Part shown: positions 1 to 5,198 of the stretch, one piece after another
Layout: every line of letters starts with the position of its first letter
Position numbering within the stretch: position 1 is the first letter of the stretch
Assembly (NCBI GenBank): GCA_046759185.1
Contig: JBHIBO010000041.1
Span: 1-10,975 of the forward strand
Length of the DNA: 10,975 bases
Reading direction: 5' to 3'
From: JAJISK01 sp046759185
GTDB lineage: Archaea; Thermoplasmatota; Thermoplasmata; RBG-16-68-12; JAJISG01
Program-made: the position numbers and the translations under genes
Notes under the pieces: generated by a model
The model's input: the letters and a program-made list of their open reading frames with translations, nothing else
Told to the model about the DNA's origin: nothing
The model's database searches: none

Positions 1-792
1 TTTCACTGTCAGACCGGAAACCCGCCTCCGATGGGTGAGGATTGGATGCCCGTCGCCCTACCCTGCGCCGGAATGGCCACGCCCCCATGGCTCCTCGCCC
101 CTTTGCTGATGGGCGCGAGCGCGGTCTCGGTGATTCCCTGTCCCCCGGAGTGTCCTGTCCAGCAATCCTGGAAGGTCGCAGCACACGTGCGCTACTGCCG
201 GGCGCTCCTGCATGAACTTGGGACGGAGGAGGACCTGGTATCGCTGGGCCTTATCGCGGGAACGCCCCCACAATCGGGTTTCGACGCCATCGGTGTGGAA
301 GATCCCTTTGGCCAGGGCAGGGGGCCCGCGATTCTCGACCAGGTCGCAGCGGCGTTCACGACAGACCGGGTCTGGCTGGAAGAGCCCGGGTCCCCCCTTG
401 GGCTCGTCACCATCGGCGAAGCATGCACCGCGTGCGGGATGTGTGGGGAGTCGTGTCCGCCGGGCGCCTTGGTCGCGGAGGTGAACGACGATCAGTTCAC
501 GTTGACGTTTGATCACGCGCTGTGCGTCGCGTGCAGTCAATGCCTCCCAAGGTGCCCGGAGATTGCGCAGGGCGCCATCACACTTCGCAAGGCAATGGAC
601 ACGGACCTCCTTCGCTCCGGCCGACACGTCCTCCATGAGGCCAGAATCCTCCGCTGCGAGTCCTGCGGGGCGCCGATTTCCTCCGTCGGGATGATGGAAC
701 GCATTGGCGAGCTCCTCGAGGAAGAGCAAGCGCCCTTGGTGTCGGTGCTCTCCCGTTCCTGCCCCGATTGCCGCATGAAACTGGCGGAGTAA
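1..792 (+). CDS. MvhD-like / double [4Fe-4S] ferredoxin protein (5' partial)
   Basis: Probable cytoplasmic electron-transfer protein, cut by the left edge. The frame is open from base 1, and the residues before the ATG at 31 (FHC...) fit the family, so that ATG is probably internal. The visible first ~75 residues resemble the MvhD (hydrogenase delta subunit) domain that joins hydrogenases to heterodisulfide reductase: an LPCAG motif, a GASAV turn, a PCPPECP cysteine motif, then a basic helix. Two ferredoxin motifs follow: CTACGMCGESCP at 424-459 and CVACSQCLPRCP at 523-558, eight cysteines in the standard CxxCxxCxxxCP spacing, enough for two [4Fe-4S] clusters. The C-terminus adds a CxxC pair, CESC (655-666) and CPDC (760-771), a possible zinc ribbon or extra metal site. 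The redox partner is unknown because upstream genes are missing. QmoB- or Hdr-like subunits share this architecture. Family assignment is good; physiological role is inference. Confidence 0.8.
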   Translation, partial: FHCQTGNPPPMGEDWMPVALPCAGMATPPWLLAPLLMGASAVSVIPCPPECPVQQSWKVAAHVRYCRALLHELGTEEDLVSLGLIAGTPPQSGFDAIGVEDPFGQGRGPAILDQVAAAFTTDRVWLEEPGSPLGLVTIGEACTACGMCGESCPPGALVAEVNDDQFTLTFDHALCVACSQCLPRCPEIAQGAITLRKAMDTDLLRSGRHVLHEARILRCESCGAPISSVGMMERIGELLEEEQAPLVSVLSRSCPDCRMKLAE

Positions 793-795
793 TCG

Positions 796-831
796 GGAGG
801 CTGGGGAGCAGTCAGGCCGGCCCCCTCCTCC
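796..831 (+). terminator. possible terminator hairpin after the Fe-S gene
   Basis: Just after the stop codon, GGAGG (796-800) can pair with CCTCC (827-831) and GGGG (803-806) with CCCC (821-824), separated by a 2x2 internal loop. A pyrimidine-rich run follows to about 840. It lacks a true T-tract, so it is only a candidate 3'-end structure. The rest of the gap to 919 holds the cbs promoter and no gene that I can see. Confidence 0.35.
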
Positions 832-880
832 GCCTTCCTCTCGGCCAGGGGTCGATGTGCGGCACCAGACGCCGCTCTAC

Positions 881-890
881 CATCATATAG
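881..890 (+). promoter_or_regulatory. TATA-like box upstream of cystathionine beta-synthase
   Basis: CATCATATAG is the most A/T-rich stretch in this gap. Its core lies about 33 nt before the ATG at 920. Archaeal transcription usually starts about 25 nt after the TATA box, so the mRNA would begin only a few bases before that ATG. This supports 920 over the upstream GTG at 857, which precedes the box. Confidence 0.5.
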
Positions 891-919
891 GGCAAGCCCC
901 ATCGCTCACCGGGGTCTCC

Positions 920-2293
920 ATGGACTACTTCGGGAACATCCTGGAGGCGGTGGGGCACACGCCGCTGGTCCGGTTGAATCGGGTGATGGAAGGGGCGGAG
1001 CCGCTGGTGCTGGCGAAGCTCGAGAACTTCAACCCCGGAGGGAGCGTCAAGGACCGCATTGGCCTTGCGATGATCGAGGATGCCGAAGCGCGAGGACGCC
1101 TGGAACCCGGGGGCACGATCATCGAGCCCACCTCCGGCAACACGGGCGTGGGCCTGGCCATGGTGGCTGCCATCAGGGGGTACCGGTGCATCTTCACCAT
1201 CCCCGACAAGATGGCGCAGGAGAAGGTCAACCTGCTCAAGGCCTACGGCGCCCGGGTCCTTGTCACCCCGACCGCGGTGGCCCCCGACTCCCCGGAGAGC
1301 TACTATCAAGTCGCCGAGCGGCTCCACCGTGAACGCCCCCACTCGGTGGTCCCTAACCAGTACACTAACCCCATGAATCCCGAGGCCCACTACCGCACGA
1401 CGGGTCCGGAGATCTGGGAGCAGACCGAGGGCAAGGTCACCCACTTCGTGTGCGGGATGGGCACGGGGGGGACCATCAGCGGTGCTGGGAAGTATCTGAA
1501 GGAGCAGAACCCCGAGGTGAAGGTCATTGGCGTGGACCCCATGGGCTCGATTATCGCGGACTATTACTACACTCAAGAGACCGTCCAGGGGCACACGTAC
1601 AAGGTGGAAGGCATCGGCGAGGACATGATTCCCGAGACGACCCACTTCGAGTACATCGACGAGATCGAGAAGGTGGACGACCGGGAGTCGTTCCTGTATG
1701 CGCGTCGCTTGGCCCGGGAGGAGGGCATTCTCGTCGGGGGATCCGCGGGCACCGCGCTTGCGGCGACGGTCCGGGTGGCCCGGCGGGCGTCCCCCGAAGA
1801 CGTAATCGTCGTCCTCTTCCCAGACACGGGCGAGCGCTACCTGAGTAAGGCCCACAATGAGGAATGGCTGAAGGAGAACGGCTTCCTGGAGGAGCAGCCC
1901 CCTTTGCTGGACATCCTCGAGGCCAAGGACGCGCGTATCCCTACCTTGGTTGCCGTCGAGGCAGACGAGCCCGTCATGGCCGCGATCCAGCTGATGCGAC
2001 AGCACACGGTGTCCCAGCTTCCGGTTCTCGATGGAGGCAAGGTGGTCGGGAGTGTGCGAGAGGAGGCCCTCCTCGCGCAGATGCTGGAACGGGGCGAGAT
2101 GACGGAGGTCCGCGTCCGGGAGGTGATGGACAAGCCCTTTCCCGTGGTCCACGCGGGGACCGACCTGGACGTGGTCTCGAAGCTCCTCCTCCGTGGGAAC
2201 CCCGCCGTCATTCTCGGGTCGGCGGAAGATCCCCAGGGCATCGTGACCCGGATTGATGTGGTCGAATACCTCACCCGGAGGGCGGTCGCATGA
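920..2293 (+). CDS. cystathionine beta-synthase with C-terminal CBS-domain pair
   Basis: PLP enzyme predicted to condense homocysteine with serine to cystathionine, the first step of reverse transsulfuration; 457 aa. Residues 1-315 are the fold-type II catalytic domain. Visible are the PLP lysine K44 in NPGGSVKDR, the substrate loop TSGNTG (71-76), the phosphate-binding GTGGT (181-185), and the serine in GGSAGT (273-278) expected near the pyridine nitrogen. EGIGEDMIP (230-238) looks more like CBS than O-acetylserine sulfhydrylase. Residues about 335-455 form two CBS motifs, a Bateman module often sensing adenosyl ligands such as SAM; the ligand here is unknown. There is no N-terminal heme-binding extension as in animal CBS. 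The ATG at 920 is chosen over GTG 857 because it begins the family-typical MDYFGNILE and sits just after a TATA-like box. The gene overlaps the next by ATGA. A cysteine synthase activity cannot be fully excluded. Confidence 0.9.
   Translation: MDYFGNILEAVGHTPLVRLNRVMEGAEPLVLAKLENFNPGGSVKDRIGLAMIEDAEARGRLEPGGTIIEPTSGNTGVGLAMVAAIRGYRCIFTIPDKMAQEKVNLLKAYGARVLVTPTAVAPDSPESYYQVAERLHRERPHSVVPNQYTNPMNPEAHYRTTGPEIWEQTEGKVTHFVCGMGTGGTISGAGKYLKEQNPEVKVIGVDPMGSIIADYYYTQETVQGHTYKVEGIGEDMIPETTHFEYIDEIEKVDDRESFLYARRLAREEGILVGGSAGTALAATVRVARRASPEDVIVVLFPDTGERYLSKAHNEEWLKENGFLEEQPPLLDILEAKDARIPTLVAVEADEPVMAAIQLMRQHTVSQLPVLDGGKVVGSVREEALLAQMLERGEMTEVRVREVMDKPFPVVHAGTDLDVVSKLLLRGNPAVILGSAEDPQGIVTRIDVVEYLTRRAVA
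2277..2282 (+). promoter_or_regulatory. Shine-Dalgarno site of the gamma-lyase gene
   Basis: GGAGGG lies 7 nt before the ATG at 2290, inside the end of the upstream gene. It matches the anti-SD CCUCC of 16S rRNA. Promoter-proximal genes in this window lack such a site, so internal operon genes and first genes appear to start translation differently. Confidence 0.75.
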
Positions 2294-3426
2294 GGATGGC
2301 CACCCGGGCCATTCATGCCGGCCAGAAACCGGATCCCCAGACGGGCGCCGTGACCGTCCCCATCTACATGACTTCCACCTACTCCCAGTCGGAACAGGAG
2401 GAGTACGATTACGGGCGCGGTCGCAACCCGACGCGCGAGGCGCTGGAGGAGAGCCTGGCGGCGCTGGAGGAGGGCACGCAGGGCCTGGCGTTCGCCTCCG
2501 GGATGGCAGCCATAACTACCGTGATGACCCTGCTGAAGAAGGGCGACCACGTGGTGGTCGCGGACAACGTCTACGGCGGGACCTACCGTCTCTTCCGCCA
2601 GGTCATGGAGGACTTCGGCGTCTCCTTCGACTTCGTAGACATGACGGAGATCGGGGAGGCCGAAACCGCCATCCGAGAGGACACGCGGATGCTCTGGGCG
2701 GAGTCACCCACGAATCCGCTGCTGAAGGTGGTGGACCTCGAGGCTCTCGGCAGCCTGGGCCGAGAGAGGGGGATCTACACCGTCGTGGACAACACCTTCG
2801 CCTCCCCCTATCTCCAGCAACCTCTGAAGCTCGGAGTGGACATCGTCGTCCATAGCACGACCAAATACCTCGGGGGCCACAGCGATATCCTGGGCGGGGC
2901 CATTGTCACCTCGCGCGAGAAGGCCCATGAGAGGCTACGCTTCGCACAGAACGCCGTCGGCGCGATCCCCAGCCCCCTCGATTGCTTCCTTGTCCTGCGA
3001 GGCATCCGGACCCTGCCACTGCGGATGGACCGCCACAGCGCGAACGCTATGCTGCTGGCGCATTTCTTGCAAGAACGGGAAGAGGTGGACTGGGTCGCCT
3101 ATCCGGGTCTGGAGGACCATCCGCATCACGCGATCGCCAAGGGGCAGATGCGGGCCTTTGGCGGCATGGTGAGCTTCGCGCTGGCTGGCGAGAAGGAGGC
3201 GAAGACGTTCCTGAAGGCCCTCCGTCTCATCATCCTCGGCGAGTCCCTCGGGGGCATCGAATCCCTTATCGAGCACCCGGCCTCGATGACGCAAAAGAGC
3301 GTGCCTCGTGCCGAACGGGAGGCCCAGGGGATTGGGGACGGCCTCATTCGCTTCTCCGTCGGGTGCGAGGACGCGTCAGACCTCCTTGAGGACTTGAGTC
3401 AAGGGCTCGACGCCCTTCGGACTTAG
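2290..3426 (+). CDS. cystathionine gamma-lyase (Cys/Met metabolism PLP enzyme)
   Basis: Fold-type I PLP enzyme of the Cys/Met metabolism family, 378 aa, full length for the family. Predicted to cleave cystathionine to cysteine, 2-oxobutyrate and ammonia, completing the pathway begun by the upstream enzyme. Visible are the YGRGRNPT motif (41-48) that contacts the neighbouring subunit's PLP phosphate, the stacking tyrosine in VYGGTYR (94-100), the aspartate of VDNTFASP (166-173), the Schiff-base lysine K192 in STTKYLGGHSD, and the C-terminal SLGGIESLIEHPASMT (319-334). The Glu in the ESLxE segment fits lyases better than gamma-synthases. The gene overlaps cystathionine beta-synthase by 4 nt and has its own SD, so the two are surely co-transcribed. 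That pairing supports lyase over cystathionine gamma-synthase (MetB) or a sulfhydrylase, but sequence alone does not settle the reaction. It ends 10 nt before the 3' end of a convergent small gene. Confidence 0.88.
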   Translation: MRMATRAIHAGQKPDPQTGAVTVPIYMTSTYSQSEQEEYDYGRGRNPTREALEESLAALEEGTQGLAFASGMAAITTVMTLLKKGDHVVVADNVYGGTYRLFRQVMEDFGVSFDFVDMTEIGEAETAIREDTRMLWAESPTNPLLKVVDLEALGSLGRERGIYTVVDNTFASPYLQQPLKLGVDIVVHSTTKYLGGHSDILGGAIVTSREKAHERLRFAQNAVGAIPSPLDCFLVLRGIRTLPLRMDRHSANAMLLAHFLQEREEVDWVAYPGLEDHPHHAIAKGQMRAFGGMVSFALAGEKEAKTFLKALRLIILGESLGGIESLIEHPASMTQKSVPRAEREAQGIGDGLIRFSVGCEDASDLLEDLSQGLDALRT

Positions 3427-3436
3427 GGACTCCGAT

Positions 3437-3655
3437 TCAGGCACTCGGCAATGCGAAGGTTCGTCCTGCCTGAGAGACGAGAACGTCCCCACACTCCGTG
3501 CAACGCCTGAAGACGAGGCTCCCACCACTCCCGAGAAACTCCGTGGCTTCGTGCTCGCAGTGTAGGACGTGGCGAGCCGGTCTTGCGTCCCGCTGACGTG
3601 TCGCCTCGCCCCCGTTCTTCGAGTCCGGCTCTTCCATGACGATCTGCGCCCGCAT
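3437..3655 (-). CDS. small zinc-ribbon-like protein
   Basis: A 72-aa protein of unknown function. Its C-terminal half carries C33-x-H35 and, 16 residues later, C52-x2-C55 followed by Gly (RRCTECGDVLVSQAGR). Together these could bind one zinc ion in a ribbon fold. The N-terminus is polar, charged and probably disordered. No membrane segment or catalytic motif is seen. I chose the ATG at 3655 because GGTGA, part of the archaeal SD consensus, lies 5 nt upstream of it; GTG 3664 and ATG 3637 are alternatives. It is tail-to-tail with the gamma-lyase gene and divergent from the HTH regulator. Small ribbons of this kind act as nucleic-acid or protein adaptors, but nothing here shows which. That the gene is real is moderately supported by the clean Cys/His spacing. 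Confidence 0.5.
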   Translation of the reverse strand: MRAQIVMEEPDSKNGGEATRQRDARPARHVLHCEHEATEFLGSGGSLVFRRCTECGDVLVSQAGRTFALPSA

Positions 3656-3680
3656 CCTGGTCACCGAGATGGGCTAGGAC

Positions 3681-3697
3681 GGCCCAGTGCATGGGCC
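3681..3697. repeat. intergenic stem-loop 1
   Basis: GGCCCA (3681-3686) and TGGGCC (3692-3697) form a perfect 6-bp stem with a 5-nt loop. It is the first of three consecutive hairpins in the gap between the divergent zinc-ribbon and HTH genes. Confidence 0.5.
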
Positions 3698-3734
3698 TTG
3701 AGCCGGGCGAGCGGGCCGGTGTAGCCCGGCTCAA
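3698..3734. repeat. intergenic stem-loop 2 (11-bp perfect stem)
   Basis: TTGAGCCGGGC (3698-3708) is the exact reverse complement of GCCCGGCTCAA (3724-3734), with a 15-nt loop. It abuts stem-loop 1 directly. The length and perfection make chance less likely than for the neighbours, even in GC-rich DNA. It could be a regulator-binding palindrome or part of a structured RNA. Confidence 0.6.
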
Positions 3735-3740
3735 CCTTAA
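3733..3740 (+). promoter_or_regulatory. weak TATA-like element upstream of the HTH gene
   Basis: AACCTTAA is the only A/T-rich patch in the gap. It lies about 40 nt before the ATG at 3777, so transcription would start near 3763, inside the following inverted repeat. The match is weak. Confidence 0.25.
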
Positions 3741-3743
3741 GCA

Positions 3744-3770
3744 CCCCTGGAACCCTGCGATTTCCGGGGG
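3744..3770. repeat. inverted repeat over the expected HTH-gene start site
   Basis: CCCCTGGAA (3744-3752) pairs with TTCCGGGGG (3762-3770) over 9 bp, one of them T-G, around a 9-nt spacer. It ends 6 nt before the start codon and covers the transcription start predicted from the weak TATA patch. It could be an operator, possibly for autoregulation, or a 5'-leader hairpin. Confidence 0.45.
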
Positions 3771-3776
3771 TTGTCC

Positions 3777-4526
3777 ATGGAAGACGTCGCGGAGATGTTT
3801 GCCGCCTCCTTTGAAGCGTTGCACGAATGCCCGGTCGGGAAGGCGTCCCTCAGGTTCCCGGATCTTCGGATTCTCAGCTGGTGCGCGAGCAACCGAGACA
3901 TCTTCCAGGTAACGGGCTCTCCAGAACAACGAGAAGGGTTCTCGCAATGGGTGGAGGAGGCTTCCCAGGCTGGCTACCGTTCCCACCGAGACGAGAGCAC
4001 CCTCATCATTACCCAACGATGTGCGTGTGCAGCGGCGTCCCTCCCATCCATCGGCGAGGCCGTGCGAGCCGCCGGGGTGTGGGACATCCCCCCCATCGCC
4101 TTCCGCAACGGCTGGGAGTCGTGGCGGGTCCTCGCCTGGAGCGAGGAGTCCCTCCGGGATCTCTTCCGAAGGATCCGCGAGATCGGGAAGGTGCGGATCA
4201 CGTCCCTGCGCCCCATCGACAACGCCCAGATGGAGCAGATGATGCTCGTGCCCGCCTCCGACATCTTCGCCGGGGTAACGGATCGCCAGCTCTCTGCGCT
4301 CATCCTGGGGCTCGAGCACGGCTACTACTCCATTCCCGCCGAGACCCGCGTGGATCGACTCGCGGAGGGAGCGGGCTTGTCGCCCTCGACCTTCGGCGAG
4401 CACCTGCAGAAGGCGGAAATCCGGATCTTCCGTAACCTCCGCCCGTACCTCCAGGCCTACGCCGGTCGACTGCCAGGGGAGGGAGTTCTCGGGGAGGTAC
4501 GTCCAGCCCCAAGTCGGCTCGTGTAG
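3777..4526 (+). CDS. HTH_10 (bacterio-opsin activator-like) transcriptional regulator
   Basis: Predicted DNA-binding regulator of 249 aa. The C-terminal segment about 167-225 fits the HTH_10 domain of the Bat family: VTDRQLSALILGLEHGYYSI, then a strand-turn region, then the recognition part LAEGAGLSPSTFGEHLQKAE. Residues 1-150 form a poorly characterised sensor-like domain, with C36 and a C82-x-C84 pair followed by a WESWRVLAW core; the input is unknown. ATG 3777 is preferred to TTG 3771, which adds only two residues. A stem-loop ends 6 nt upstream, consistent with an operator. The gene is divergent from the small zinc-ribbon gene and ends 9 nt from the convergent DUF998 gene. Closeness to cysteine-metabolism genes suggests possible targets, but nothing in the sequence proves it. 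The DNA-binding assignment is solid; the regulon is unknown. Confidence 0.85.
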   Translation: MEDVAEMFAASFEALHECPVGKASLRFPDLRILSWCASNRDIFQVTGSPEQREGFSQWVEEASQAGYRSHRDESTLIITQRCACAAASLPSIGEAVRAAGVWDIPPIAFRNGWESWRVLAWSEESLRDLFRRIREIGKVRITSLRPIDNAQMEQMMLVPASDIFAGVTDRQLSALILGLEHGYYSIPAETRVDRLAEGAGLSPSTFGEHLQKAEIRIFRNLRPYLQAYAGRLPGEGVLGEVRPAPSRLV

Positions 4527-4535
4527 CGATCCGTC

Positions 4536-5105
4536 CTACGTCTTTTCGCCTGCCATCAGGTACCCACCCAGGGCGATGCCCCACGCCAGGACCGGGAGCA
4601 CAATCATCCGCTCCATGCCCCCGATCCCAAGGCCCAGGTAGGTGCCCGAGACAAAGAGGCCGAGGGCGACCAGGCCTATCGCTCCTAGGATGATGGACAG
4701 GTGGAGGAGCGGGGCACGCAAAAACCGAGCCACGTAAATGGCGGTAACATTGGCGAAGATGAAGGCGATCGAGGAGAACACACCATGGAGGCCCCCGAGC
4801 GCGTCTGTAGCTGGGAAGAGGCCCACCCCTATGGCCCCGATGCCTGTCAAGGCGAGGAGAGTCATGACAACGAGGCTCCCGAAGACAGTCCGGATGAAGT
4901 AGGCGGCGGCCAGGAGGAAGAGGCCCAGCAGGATGACGGAGGCGTTGAACCAGAGAGCGCCTTCCTGTATCCCCAGGGCACTGATGGTCTCATTGGCGAT
5001 GTCGTAACCTGGGGTCAGCACCGCTGCGATCATGAGGCCCACAGTAAACTGGGCCGCCCCAAGAAACACCAGAAGTCCCGTCAACTTGCGGATGTCGATG
5101 GCCAT
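4536..5105 (-). CDS. DUF998 family integral membrane protein
   Basis: A 189-aa protein predicted to cross the membrane six times (about 8-30, 51-70, 76-97, 107-127, 132-155, 165-186), with almost no soluble part. Two family-like motifs are visible: YDIANETISALG (34-45) after helix 1 and GGMERMIVLPVLAW (162-175) at helix 6. These fit DUF998, a family common in archaea and actinobacteria without an established function. No transporter signature or catalytic residue set is obvious. The ATG at 5105 lies about 26 nt downstream of a TATA-like box on the same strand, so the mRNA is probably leaderless. It is convergent with the HTH regulator and divergent from cysS; shared regulation with cysS is possible but unproven. 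Confidence 0.8.
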   Translation of the reverse strand: MAIDIRKLTGLLVFLGAAQFTVGLMIAAVLTPGYDIANETISALGIQEGALWFNASVILLGLFLLAAAYFIRTVFGSLVVMTLLALTGIGAIGVGLFPATDALGGLHGVFSSIAFIFANVTAIYVARFLRAPLLHLSIILGAIGLVALGLFVSGTYLGLGIGGMERMIVLPVLAWGIALGGYLMAGEKT

Positions 5106-5127
5106 GCCGCGTCATGTGTTGGTGCCG

Positions 5128-5135
5128 GTATAACG
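5128..5135 (-). promoter_or_regulatory. TATA-like box of the DUF998 gene
   Basis: On the minus strand this reads CGTTATAC. Its centre is about 26 nt before the ATG at 5105, the usual archaeal TATA-to-start distance, which predicts a leaderless transcript. Confidence 0.55.
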
Positions 5136-5146
5136 GTGTCGGCCGC

Positions 5147-5155
5147 CCCCTGGGG
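5147..5155. repeat. short palindrome midway between two divergent promoters
   Basis: CCCCTGGGG is a 4-bp inverted repeat around a central T. Its centre (5151) lies about 20 nt from each of the two TATA-like boxes. It is short and GC-only, so chance is a real possibility; a shared operator is the alternative. Confidence 0.25.
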
Positions 5156-5167
5156 AGCCTACGAACG

Positions 5168-5176
5168 TTAATTATT
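5168..5176 (+). promoter_or_regulatory. TATA-like box of cysS
   Basis: TTAATTATT is the most A/T-rich run in this divergent gap. Its centre is about 27 nt before the ATG at 5199, which predicts a leaderless mRNA. No SD precedes that ATG, which agrees. Confidence 0.65.
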
Positions 5177-5198
5177 CGACGACCTATGAACGGCCGTC

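Noticed and set aside
31..33. ATG at 31 as the start of the Fe-S protein
   Set aside because: The frame is open to base 1 and upstream residues, including a cysteine, fit the MvhD-like domain, so the gene more likely begins outside the window.
857..859. GTG at 857 as start of cystathionine beta-synthase
   Set aside because: It lies upstream of the TATA-like box and adds 21 residues not typical of the family; ATG 920 fits better.
812..2152. 446-codon open frame on the minus strand
   Set aside because: Lies fully antisense to cystathionine beta-synthase, has arbitrary His/Arg/Gly-rich composition and no family motifs; a GC-rich shadow frame.
3671..3776. Possible tRNA in the hairpin-rich gap
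   Set aside because: The hairpin with a 7-nt loop lacks the U33 equivalent, no 7-bp acceptor pair encloses the arms, and no T-loop consensus is present.
3423..4403. 326-codon minus-strand frame over the intergenic region and HTH gene
   Set aside because: Overlaps the well-supported HTH_10 gene antisense and the zinc-ribbon gene in another frame; no recognisable domain.
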